Shown here one piece after another: positions 17,487-24,205 of a DNA stretch of 43,209 nt; the first letter of the stretch is position 1, and each line of letters opens with the position of its first letter. The position numbers and the translations under genes were made by a program. The stretch covers positions 1 to 43,209 of the forward strand of contig CAZRBG010000051.1 of the NCBI GenBank assembly GCA_964598225.1. Reading direction: 5' to 3'. The notes under the pieces are model-generated. The model was not told the DNA's origin and did no database searches. It worked only from the letters and a program-made list of their open reading frames with translations. Source of the DNA: SG8-4 sp964598225. GTDB taxonomy: Bacteria > Planctomycetota > Phycisphaerae > Sedimentisphaerales > Anaerobacaceae.

Positions 17487-17530
17487 GTAGTGACGCCGTA
17501 AGGCATTTGACGCCCTTACGGGCACACTAC
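17487..17530. repeat. Palindromic dispersed element overlapping the SUMF1-like gene end
   Basis: Nested inverted repeat: the outer arms GTAGTG and CACTAC enclose CCGTAAGG and CCCTTACGG around a short loop. The first 18 bases (GTAGTGACGCCGTAAGGC) recur exactly at 21826-21843. The element supplies the last codons and the stop codon of the SUMF1-like gene and may also act as a transcript-end hairpin. Confidence 0.75.
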
Positions 17531-18769
17531 AAGCTGTTCAGCTCCTGTTACACCGCGAAATCCCATAATACTGCTCTCCTTGAGCGGCAATTGCGTAGCT
17601 TGTGTGATAGCGTCGCATGCCGCGGGAACCGCCATCCACGAGCCGCCTCGGACAACTCTAAAACCATCCAGACCCGCATGATGTGACGTTGTGTACCAGT
17701 CCAGAGTCCACTCGGCCACGTTGCCGGCCAGGTCGCAAATTCCGTAGGGGCTGCTGTGCTCGGCGAAAGTTCCCACCGGCGCCGTATTTTCATAACCGTC
17801 GTCGGCGCCATCATAATTGCACCGGAAAACGCCCCCCGCACTCGGCGATTCATCTCCCCAGGGATAGCGCCGCTCCGGCATAGGATTAGGCTTCTTCCTG
17901 CTTGCGTCGCCATCGAGGTAAAGTCCCCCGCGCAGAGCCTTCTCCCATTCGGCTTCGGTCGGCAGTCTCAGGCCGCACCATTGGAGGAATTTCGTCGCAT
18001 CGTACCAAGAGACGTAGTTGATGGGGTATTCGCCCCTGCCGGGCTTAACGCTGTAAGTGTTGTTCTCATGACGAAGAATGCCGCAACGGTCGTTGTTGCT
18101 CATGCGCGGATTGAAGCCGAAGCCCTGCCCGCCCACTTCGTTGAGGTAATCCACATACATGGAAATGGTTGTCTCGTACTTTGCCATATAGAACAAGCCC
18201 GCGTCGCGAACGTCCCGTCCGCGCGTAGCGAGGGCATCTTGCCCTTGTTCCGTCTCGCAGACGTCCTGTCCGCGTTCCGAGGGCGGGACGCCCTCGCCAC
18301 TGGGAACACCCTCGGCACGAGAACCGACTTCTTTCGATTCATCCCTACCGGCAGCCGGAAGAGTTTTCCGCTTGAATTTACCTGCGGGCACTCTCACAAT
18401 CGAAATGCCGCGAATACGAGTATCCACCTGATGTACATCTTCAAAAGTCGTCTCTCCCGTCCCCCACCAGATAACCTGCTTGCGGCCGGGCTTTTCGACA
18501 ATGCCGAAGCCGTTGCCGCGAAGTGAGTCCATCGGGATCAACTGCCAGGTCTTGCCGAAATCGGCGCTGTAGCGGATGAAGACGTAAACGGGAGTCTCCG
18601 GCGAAACGTTGGGATCTTCAATATCATACTCGAATATTATCTTAGAACCCGCCAGCTCCGTCGGATACTGGCTTACCTTTACATTCGAGGTTTCAAACCA
18701 ACTCGCATAGGAGCAGCAACAGCACAGAAGGACTGTTACCTGAGACAACACAAGTTTGCGTAATTTCAT
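17516..18769 (-). CDS. Secreted SUMF1/FGE-sulfatase-fold protein with in-frame dispersed-repeat insert
   Basis: A protein of 417 residues with a signal peptide ending near CCCSYAS. Residues about 25-130 form a beta-rich N-terminal domain (PVYVFIRYSADFGKTWQLIP, WWGTGETTF). A SUMF1-type domain follows: VRVPAGKF, YETTISMYVDYLN, YPINYVSWYDATKFLQWCGLRLPTEAEWEKA, YPWGD, YGICDLAGNVAEWTLDWY, VVRGGSWM and MGFRGV. True formylglycine-generating enzymes have a C-terminal GFRCA with a catalytic Cys; here it is GFRGV, so sulfatase-activating chemistry is unlikely and a binding or structural role is more plausible. Between VPAGKFKRK and FYMAKYETT sits a repeat-derived linker (SERGQDV, EQGQDALATRGRDVRD). The last residues LVVCP and the stop come from a palindromic element. 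No ribosome site is visible; the leader consists of TTGACTA-type repeats. Confidence 0.85.
   Translation of the reverse strand: MKLRKLVLSQVTVLLCCCCSYASWFETSNVKVSQYPTELAGSKIIFEYDIEDPNVSPETPVYVFIRYSADFGKTWQLIPMDSLRGNGFGIVEKPGRKQVIWWGTGETTFEDVHQVDTRIRGISIVRVPAGKFKRKTLPAAGRDESKEVGSRAEGVPSGEGVPPSERGQDVCETEQGQDALATRGRDVRDAGLFYMAKYETTISMYVDYLNEVGGQGFGFNPRMSNNDRCGILRHENNTYSVKPGRGEYPINYVSWYDATKFLQWCGLRLPTEAEWEKALRGGLYLDGDASRKKPNPMPERRYPWGDESPSAGGVFRCNYDGADDGYENTAPVGTFAEHSSPYGICDLAGNVAEWTLDWYTTSHHAGLDGFRVVRGGSWMAVPAACDAITQATQLPLKESSIMGFRGVTGAEQLVVCP
18190..18330. repeat. Dispersed RGQDA-type repeat cluster inside the SUMF1-like gene
   Basis: This stretch holds several units of a GC-rich dispersed repeat. 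The 27 bases at 18225-18251 are identical to 21848-21874. GGGCGGGACGCCCTCGC (18281-18297) recurs at 21934-21950. The 32 bases at 18252-18283 match 40489-40520 at 27 of 32 positions. CGAGGGCG...CGCCCTCG forms a perfect hairpin, as in REP-like elements. Confidence 0.8.
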
Positions 18770-18770
18770 A

Positions 18771-18805
18771 AGTCAATAGTCAATAGTCGATAATCAATAG
18801 TCAAT
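18771..18805. repeat. Short direct repeats of the AGTCAATAGTCAATA type
   Basis: Three to four near-identical units (gtcaatagtcaatagtcgat, aatcaatagtcaat) lie immediately upstream of the SUMF1-like start codon. Related TTGACTATTGA sequence occurs in inverted form at 31076-31087 and 31127-31145. Confidence 0.6.
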
Positions 18806-18830
18806 CCTTCAGGCCCACTGAATCCGGCGA

Positions 18831-20159
18831 TCATACTTCGTCAGGCACGACCCAGGGCTTGCGATACTCCCGTCCCAGGTACTGGTTGGCCTGCTCGTTG
18901 TTGGCAAAGGTCTCCGTCTTGGGATCAAACTCAAGCTGCTTGTTGCCCACCCTGTACGATATGTTCGCCAGATGACAGAGCAGAACGGACAGATGCCCCA
19001 CCTCCACATCGGCATTCGCTCTCTTCCGCGTCCGGATGCAGTCGATGAAATTGTCCTTGTGCTCCTTGTCCGCCTGGCGCCCATACTCGGAATGCACCAT
19101 TTCGTGGTTGGAATTGAACGCCTGCCAGCCGCCGCCGTGCCGGCTATACCGCATGAAGCCTTCGGTTCCGCAAATCTCGACCTTCGTGCTGCTGAACGGA
19201 AAGTTCGGGAAGCGGTCCGAATCGCGGATGTCGCCGGGCGTCTTCTTCATGTACGGAGTCCACAAAGCCGCTTCGAACATAAGAGTCAGCGGCCCGTAAT
19301 CGAACATCGCTAATTGAGTGTCCGGCGTATCCCGGCCGTCTTTCAGTGAGTTTATACCCCCGGCGTGCGAAACGGTCTTAGGATACGGCGTGTCTCCCAT
19401 TATATAGCGGGCGCAGTCCAGTTGATGAACCGCGTCGCCGGCAATTGGCCCGCAACTGTACGCCCATTGATTGAGCCAGCGCCGGCTCGGATTGTACGGA
19501 AGCTTCGGTGCCGGCCCGCACCACATGTCGTAATCGAACCCCTCCGGCACCGGACGGTTCGGGCTGTCGCCCTGCTTGCGGTGCCGCATCATGTTGAATA
19601 CTCGCACGAGGTACACCTCGCCTAACTTGCCGGACTGAACGTATTCTCTGGCTTTCTCCGTGTAAGGCGCGCTTCGAGTCTGCATGCCGACCTGGATGAC
19701 CCGCTTATACTTCCGGGCCGCCTCGATCATCTTTCTGCCCTCGCGGATATTATGAGCCATCGGCTTTTCGACGTAGACGTCCTTTTCCGCCTGGCAGGCC
19801 ATGATGCTACCCAGCGCGTGCCAATGGTCCGGCGTGGCGTTGACAAGAACATCCACATCGCGATCATCCAGAATCTTTCGGAAATCCTGAACGAGTTTCG
19901 GCCTTCTGCTCTGGGCTTCCATGACGGCCACCCGCGCCCGGGCATAGCGTCTGGTATCCGCGTCGCAGAGATAGGCGATTTCACAATCATCCCGCTGAGC
20001 AAAGCTCTCGGCCAGGTACGTCCCCCTGCCGCCAAGGCCCATTACGCCTATCACGATCTTATCGTTTGCCCCGCGAACTTTCCGTTGCGGCATAACCGCC
20101 AGCGCCGCCGCGGCGCCAACGGTGCCTTTCATGAACTCTCGACGATTCAGCGATCTCAT
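18831..20159 (-). CDS. Tat-exported Gfo/Idh/MocA family oxidoreductase
   Basis: An NAD(P)-dependent sugar dehydrogenase/oxidoreductase-like protein of 442 residues, predicted to be exported folded through the Tat system: the N-terminus MRSLNRREFMKGTVGAAAALAV carries the twin-Arg motif. A Rossmann start follows (IVIGVMGLGGRG), with the family motif VEKPMAHN and the C-terminal dimer domain (GDAVHQLDCARYIMG). The start at 20159 is chosen over an upstream in-frame codon at 20237 because AGGAGA lies five bases before it and the Tat motif starts there. The substrate is unknown. The next genes downstream (SUMF1-like, DUF5107-TPR) are on the same strand at gaps of 61 and 89 bases, which suggests one carbohydrate-related cluster. 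Confidence 0.9.
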   Translation of the reverse strand: MRSLNRREFMKGTVGAAAALAVMPQRKVRGANDKIVIGVMGLGGRGTYLAESFAQRDDCEIAYLCDADTRRYARARVAVMEAQSRRPKLVQDFRKILDDRDVDVLVNATPDHWHALGSIMACQAEKDVYVEKPMAHNIREGRKMIEAARKYKRVIQVGMQTRSAPYTEKAREYVQSGKLGEVYLVRVFNMMRHRKQGDSPNRPVPEGFDYDMWCGPAPKLPYNPSRRWLNQWAYSCGPIAGDAVHQLDCARYIMGDTPYPKTVSHAGGINSLKDGRDTPDTQLAMFDYGPLTLMFEAALWTPYMKKTPGDIRDSDRFPNFPFSSTKVEICGTEGFMRYSRHGGGWQAFNSNHEMVHSEYGRQADKEHKDNFIDCIRTRKRANADVEVGHLSVLLCHLANISYRVGNKQLEFDPKTETFANNEQANQYLGREYRKPWVVPDEV

Positions 20160-20216
20160 AGCTTCTCCTGTAAATTGCTGCACATAGATATAATTTTCCG
20201 TACAAGCCGGATTCTC

Positions 20217-20245
20217 ATGGTACATGCGAAGGGGCAATTGTGCAA
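20217..20245 (-). promoter_or_regulatory. Possible promoter for the Gfo/Idh gene
   Basis: Reading the minus strand, TTGCAC (20245-20240) and TACCAT (20222-20217) are 17 bases apart. The -10 matches consensus at four of six positions, so the call is tentative. It lies about 58 bases upstream of the start codon in the divergent intergenic region. Confidence 0.35.
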
Positions 20246-20357
20246 GAACTTATCGCGTTCAAGCTGTCCCGCTACAGCAAGATTTCTTTGACATTCGAAA
20301 CGCAATTTGGGTAATATGACAATCTGAGCAACGGGAACTCCGACCGGACAATGGTAT

Positions 20358-20387
20358 TTGCACTAAATTGCAGTAATGTGTTATAAT
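20358..20387 (+). promoter_or_regulatory. Promoter of the DegT-like aminotransferase gene
   Basis: TTGCAC (20358-20363), an 18-base spacer, then TATAAT (20382-20387) preceded by TG one base upstream, an extended -10. It predicts transcription from about 20394 and a leader of about 58 bases before the ATG at 20452. Confidence 0.7.
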
Positions 20388-20451
20388 GCGTCTCACGAAA
20401 TCTATTCGGGTCAGCATCATAAACCTCATACAGAAATGAAGGGAGCCAACG

Positions 20452-21801
20452 ATGGATACGAAGAATTTCAGCAGGCGAGAGTTTTTAGCCACCGCTTCGG
20501 CGGGAGCAGCAGTTGCCGCGGCGTCAGGTGCGGTTCCGGTCTTTGCCATGCGAAGAAAGCCCGGTGGCAAATTGGCGATCAAAGGCGGCAAACCAATCAG
20601 AACCAAGCCGTTCCACAAGTGGCCGGTCTGGGACAAGTCCGCCGAGGATGACGTCATAGCAATCCTGCGCAGCGGAGACTGGTACCGCGGCAGAGGCGAG
20701 ACGGTAACAAAGTTCGAGAAAGCCTATGCGGAATTGCTGGGCGCCAAACGGTGTGTATGTCACGTTAACGGCACGAATTCGCTTTTGACGGCTCTGCACG
20801 CGCTCGACGTTGGAGTGGGCGACGAGGTCATTGTCTCGCCGTACACATTCATCGCCACGTACAACGTCGTCATAGGCTCGACCGCCCTGCCGGTCTTTGC
20901 CGACACCGACCCCGAGACCTTCCAGATCAACCCCGACAAAATCGAAGAGCGAATCACCGAGCGAACCAGGGCAATCCTGCCGGTACATATCCTGGGCATT
21001 CCTGCAAACATGGACAGGATCATGGAAATCGCCAGAAAGCACAATCTCGTCGTGATCGAAGACGCCTGCCAGGCCTGGCTGGCCGAGTGGAGAGGCAAGA
21101 AGTGCGGCACCATCGGCGACCTCGGGTGCTTTAGCTTCCAGAACTCCAAGCATCTGCCCATCGGCGAAGGCGGCGCCGTGGTCGGTAACGACGAAGAGCT
21201 TATGGATAGGGTCATGTCGTTCCACAACTGCGGCAGACCCTTCGGAAGTGTAACCGGAAAGACCAAGTACCCCATAACAGGGACCAACCGCAGGATGACC
21301 GAATACCAGGCCGCGGTGGGACTCTCGCAGATCAAGCGTCTTGAAGCCGACACCGAACGCCGCAACAAAAACGCCGAGTACCTGACCTCGAAGATCAAAG
21401 ATATTCCGGGCATCATCCCAGTCAAGCTGTACGACGGCACAACCAGATGCGCGTACCACCTGTATCCGTTCCGCTACAAGAAGGAGCACTTCAACAACGC
21501 ACCCAGGCAGAAATTCCTCCATGCTCTGAGCGCCGAGGGCATCCCCTGCTCCGGCGGATACGGCCCGCAGTACAATGACGAGCTGATCGAGGTGGCCCTG
21601 CAATCGAAGAACTTCACAAGAAGCTTCCCGAAATCCAGGCTGGATCAATATCGCCGCGAGCTGCGCTACCCCGACAACGACCAGCTATGCAAAGAAGCCG
21701 TATGGCTCAGCCAAACCCTGCTGCTCGGCAACAAAAAAGACATGAACGACATAGCCAACGCCATAACAAAAATAGCCCAAAACAAAGACCAACTGGCATA
21801 G
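20452..21801 (+). CDS. DegT/DnrJ/EryC1/StrS-type PLP aminotransferase with Tat signal
   Basis: A PLP-dependent sugar aminotransferase-fold protein (449 residues; family members are usually about 370-400). The extra N-terminus is a Tat signal: MDTKNFSRREFLATASAGAAVAAASGAVPVFA. The core begins KLAIKGGKPIRTKPF and shows SGDWYRGRGETVTKFEKAYAE, VCHVNGTNSLLTALHAL, EVIVSPYTFIATYN, VVIEDACQAW and SFQNSKHLPIGEGGAV, where K233 is the expected PLP Schiff-base lysine. Relatives act on nucleotide-bound keto sugars in the cytoplasm, so an exported copy implies a different substrate or a structural role (inference). An AAGGGAG site precedes the ATG and a promoter with an extended -10 is present. Its divergent neighbour is a Tat Gfo/Idh protein. 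Confidence 0.9.
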   Translation: MDTKNFSRREFLATASAGAAVAAASGAVPVFAMRRKPGGKLAIKGGKPIRTKPFHKWPVWDKSAEDDVIAILRSGDWYRGRGETVTKFEKAYAELLGAKRCVCHVNGTNSLLTALHALDVGVGDEVIVSPYTFIATYNVVIGSTALPVFADTDPETFQINPDKIEERITERTRAILPVHILGIPANMDRIMEIARKHNLVVIEDACQAWLAEWRGKKCGTIGDLGCFSFQNSKHLPIGEGGAVVGNDEELMDRVMSFHNCGRPFGSVTGKTKYPITGTNRRMTEYQAAVGLSQIKRLEADTERRNKNAEYLTSKIKDIPGIIPVKLYDGTTRCAYHLYPFRYKKEHFNNAPRQKFLHALSAEGIPCSGGYGPQYNDELIEVALQSKNFTRSFPKSRLDQYRRELRYPDNDQLCKEAVWLSQTLLLGNKKDMNDIANAITKIAQNKDQLA

Positions 21802-22213
21802 CCACGGGGAGTATAGATTCCGTTTGTAGTGACGCCGTAAGGCGTTCGTAGCGAGGGCATCTTGCCCTTGTTCCTGAAATAACGAGGCCAAGCCTGTCCC
21901 GAGTGCAATCGAGGGGATGGCCTCGCGACACAAGGGCGGGACGCCCTCGCGACGTTCTCGCCCGCGTGTTGCCCAATACAATCGCTACAAACCACCCGAA
22001 CCCCCCAAATTCAACAAATCTTCAATCACAGTGCCAGGAGCCTGCCCCGTTCGACAAGCTCAGAGCCTGCCCTGAGCGAAGCCGGACGGGGCAGCCTTTG
22101 CGCGATGTCAAATGAACAGGAATTCTGATAACTCGATTGCCCAGAATTCTTCGGACCATGCCGTATTGTCTCTTTCGTAAACACATAGCACCGCCGTTTC
22201 CTTGTACAATTGC
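21802..22213. repeat. Repeat-filled intergenic region
   Basis: No convincing gene. It holds the GTAGTGACGCCGTAAGGC element (21826-21843), RGQDA-type repeat units (21848-21874 and 21934-21950, both with exact copies in the SUMF1-like gene), and an inverted repeat with arms CTGCCCCGT (22042-22050) and ACGGGGCAG (22086-22094) enclosing TTCGACAAGCTCAGAG, with a related fragment near 41995-42018. The short open frames here are repeat translations. Confidence 0.7.
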
Positions 22214-22792
22214 TCATTTCTGTTCTACTTTCGCGCCAACAAGACCATAATGATACGGAGGCAAATCTATGATGCCGTTTTCTACTTCAAAACGCGTCTG
22301 CTCGATCCATTTTTGGCAATCGACAGGTCGCGGACGAATGTCCATGGACGGCCCGCGCGGAGTGCCCGGATCATAGTTCCAGTGGATGACCGCCACACGG
22401 CCACTAGGTACAAGAATTCGCCATGCTTCGCGCAACAGTAACAAAGGCTTCTCTGCATGAAGAATATTGAACAGCATTGCGTAATCCACTGATTCCGGCG
22501 CAAGTCCGGTGCCGTTCTTGACAAAGTCGCGCAAATACAACCTGAGGTTACCGACGCCTTCCTGCCGTGCGCGGCGACTGCATTGCTCAATCATCGTTTC
22601 ATCAATATCAAAGCCGTAAAGAGTACCCTTTATCCTGCGAGCTGCTGGCAGGACAAATGTGCCGTAGCCGCAGCCGAAATCCACTGCGTCACAAACGCTC
22701 TTATCCAGCTTCAGTTCAGTCAGTATTACCTCCGGGTCAAAGAATGACTGCCACATTTTCTTGTCCGGCATGCCGCTTTCTCGTGTTTTCAT
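22214..22792 (-). CDS. Class I SAM-dependent methyltransferase
   Basis: A small cytoplasmic methyltransferase (192 residues). The SAM-binding motif I is DAVDFGCGYGTFVLPAA, followed by GTLYGFDIDETMIEQC (acidic residue that binds ribose), then VDYAMLFNILHAEKPLLLLREAWRILVPSGRVAVIHW, typical of the methyltransferase 11/25 families. The substrate is not evident. The start at 22792 is preferred: its ATG overlaps the TGA of the upstream phosphorylase gene (ATGA), which is typical of translational coupling, and GGAG lies nine bases upstream. The codon at 22807 would add five residues. It is the last gene of the PIN remnant / antitoxin-like / phosphorylase / methyltransferase cluster. Confidence 0.85.
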   Translation of the reverse strand: MKTRESGMPDKKMWQSFFDPEVILTELKLDKSVCDAVDFGCGYGTFVLPAARRIKGTLYGFDIDETMIEQCSRRARQEGVGNLRLYLRDFVKNGTGLAPESVDYAMLFNILHAEKPLLLLREAWRILVPSGRVAVIHWNYDPGTPRGPSMDIRPRPVDCQKWIEQTRFEVENGIIDLPPYHYGLVGAKVEQK

Positions 22793-23568
22793 TGGGTATT
22801 TCTCCAAGCCCGTACTACCTGTACGAGTAAATCAATCATCGCCTTGTTGCCGTCCGCATCCCCCTTCTCGAAGTCGTTCTCTACAGTTGCCATCTGGTTG
22901 GTCACATGTGCAAAACAGATGACGGATTTGTGCCTTGCCTGTGCGAACGCATAGAGTGCTGCGGCTTCCATTTCCACCGCCAACAATCCCTCGGACCTTG
23001 CCAAGTCAATCGCTTCTTCGGTTTCACGAAAAGGCGCATCAGTGGTCCAAGATCCGCCCTGAACTACATGTACAGTGCTCTCTTTCAAAAATTTGTGAAA
23101 AGCTAACATATCTTTCGGTATTTGCACATAGGGTTGTGCAGGAAGATAGTGATAGCTGGTTCCTTCATCTCGTAATGCCTTGTCAATCAGCACAAAATAG
23201 GGTGGGTTGCTCACAGGTGTGATTTGTCCGGCGGAAGTGATACTCACCAGAATTTGGCAACCCAAGGCAAACATTTGTTCAGCCACCAATACTGCGTAAG
23301 GTGCGCCTACCGCAAAACCCACTACACCAATTGTCTCTCCCGTTATTTTCATTTCCATCATCTCTGTGTGATAGCAAGCCCAGTATGGATTGCGCCTTGC
23401 TCCTGTGTTTTTCAGATACCCGAACATATCTCCGTCCGGGTCAAGCAGACACATCTTCGGCACATTACCTGCTTGGATAGATTTTTGCCGTCGAGCTTCA
23501 CGCAATAATCCAGCGGCTGAAAAGACCGAAAGCTTGTCATAATACTTATTCTCAAATAATGGAATCAT
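22789..23568 (-). CDS. Nucleoside phosphorylase (PNP/UDP family)
   Basis: Predicted cytoplasmic purine- or uridine-phosphorylase-fold enzyme of 259 residues, which would split nucleosides with phosphate in salvage. Visible are ETIGVVGFAVGAPYAVLVAEQMFALG, SITSAGQI (substrate loop), GTSYHYLP, GGSWTTDAPFRET and the family signature GLLAVEMEAAALYAFAQ with the nucleoside-binding Met-Glu. Base specificity cannot be read with confidence. The ATG directly abuts the stop of the small antitoxin-like gene, with GAGG five bases upstream, and the downstream methyltransferase overlaps by four bases, so the genes are probably co-transcribed. Confidence 0.87.
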   Translation of the reverse strand: MIPLFENKYYDKLSVFSAAGLLREARRQKSIQAGNVPKMCLLDPDGDMFGYLKNTGARRNPYWACYHTEMMEMKITGETIGVVGFAVGAPYAVLVAEQMFALGCQILVSITSAGQITPVSNPPYFVLIDKALRDEGTSYHYLPAQPYVQIPKDMLAFHKFLKESTVHVVQGGSWTTDAPFRETEEAIDLARSEGLLAVEMEAAALYAFAQARHKSVICFAHVTNQMATVENDFEKGDADGNKAMIDLLVQVVRAWRNTQ

Positions 23569-23802
23569 TCAGCCTCTTTTCAATGAGCGTATTCTATAAT
23601 CTGAATATCGGGGCCAGCCAAAAAAGTAGCGCCAATGATAGCCATCGCGTGGTGATTTCCTGGGCTTGCGGCGTGTGAGCCGTGCTTGGTATTGCTCCTG
23701 CTGCTGTTCGAGGTGTTTGTAGAACGATTCGGCGTCGGGATACTGCCGTTCTATCTCTTTGCGTACAGACCGCACTTGCTCTACTATCGGGTCCTTACGC
23801 AT
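23569..23802 (-). CDS. Small antitoxin-like protein partnered with a PIN toxin
   Basis: A 77-residue basic protein starting MRKDPIVEQVRSVRKEIE, followed by a Tyr/Gln-rich helix (YKHLEQQQEQYQARL) and an Arg/Lys-rich tail. Short proteins starting MRKDPIVEEVR... commonly follow PIN-domain (VapC-like) genes and are taken to be their antitoxins. Here the gene starts one base after the stop of a PIN-gene remnant, which supports that pairing. It has outlived its toxin partner, whose gene is broken. Its stop abuts the phosphorylase start. No DNA-binding fold is obvious from sequence. Confidence 0.65.
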   Translation of the reverse strand: MRKDPIVEQVRSVRKEIERQYPDAESFYKHLEQQQEQYQARLTRRKPRKSPRDGYHWRYFFGWPRYSDYRIRSLKRG

Positions 23803-23803
23803 A

Positions 23804-24065
23804 TCAAACCGCCATCAATTCTTCGGGCGTGCATATAACCGGTGATTCTATGCCCCGTTCTACATTGATTCTCTGCACAATCCATTTTACTTTTCCGCCG
23901 GCAACGTGGGTGCAGTTCCACGTAACCAGGTAATCCATGCCGTGGCGGAGCTTACTACCACCACTCGGCCGTCAATTGCTGGTGAGCGGCAACAACCAAA
24001 TCTCGATTCATCTTCGCAGTCAGATAACTGACAACGGATGTTTCAATATAGACTGTCGGTTTCAT
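23804..24065 (-). pseudogene. PIN-domain (VapC-family) toxin remnant with missing middle
   Basis: Reading from 24065, MKPTVYIETSVVSYLTA continues to residue 36 (QQLTAEWW) and hits TAG at 23957-23955. In another frame, 16 bases further on, HGMDYLVTWNCTHVAGGK continues to SPVICTPEELMAV and a TGA at 23806-23804. Both halves match the two ends of the same PIN family of about 155 residues, whose members normally have about 75-80 residues between WW and HGMDYL, including central acidic catalytic residues. The gene has therefore lost its centre and shifted frame. The first catalytic acid region (YIET) remains, but no functional nuclease can be made. It lies one base upstream of the antitoxin-like gene. 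Confidence 0.8.
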
Positions 24066-24141
24066 AATTATAGAGTAACACATGGGCTATCCGAAGGGAA
24101 TGGAAATATAGCCAAAATTGCTATGTCGCGGCGGGAGGAAC

Positions 24142-24150
24142 TGTTATAAT
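24142..24150 (+). promoter_or_regulatory. Extended -10 promoter of the second Tat Gfo/Idh operon
   Basis: TGTTATAAT (TG, one base, TATAAT) lies 55 bases before the chosen start codon; no good -35 is seen at 16-18 bases. Transcription from about 24157 would exclude the upstream in-frame start at 24149. Confidence 0.55.
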
Positions 24151-24205
24151 GTCCGGGTCTCAGATTTGGAATGGCAATCTTAAGCTTACTATAAGGAGTC
24201 TTGCA

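Noticed and set aside
20524..21648. 374-codon minus-strand frame opposite the DegT-like gene
   Set aside because: Antisense shadow; the plus-strand protein has all family motifs.
21666..21995. Overlapping minus-strand frames reading EQGQDALAT and similar
   Set aside because: Translations of dispersed repeat DNA in an intergenic region, with no start signals.
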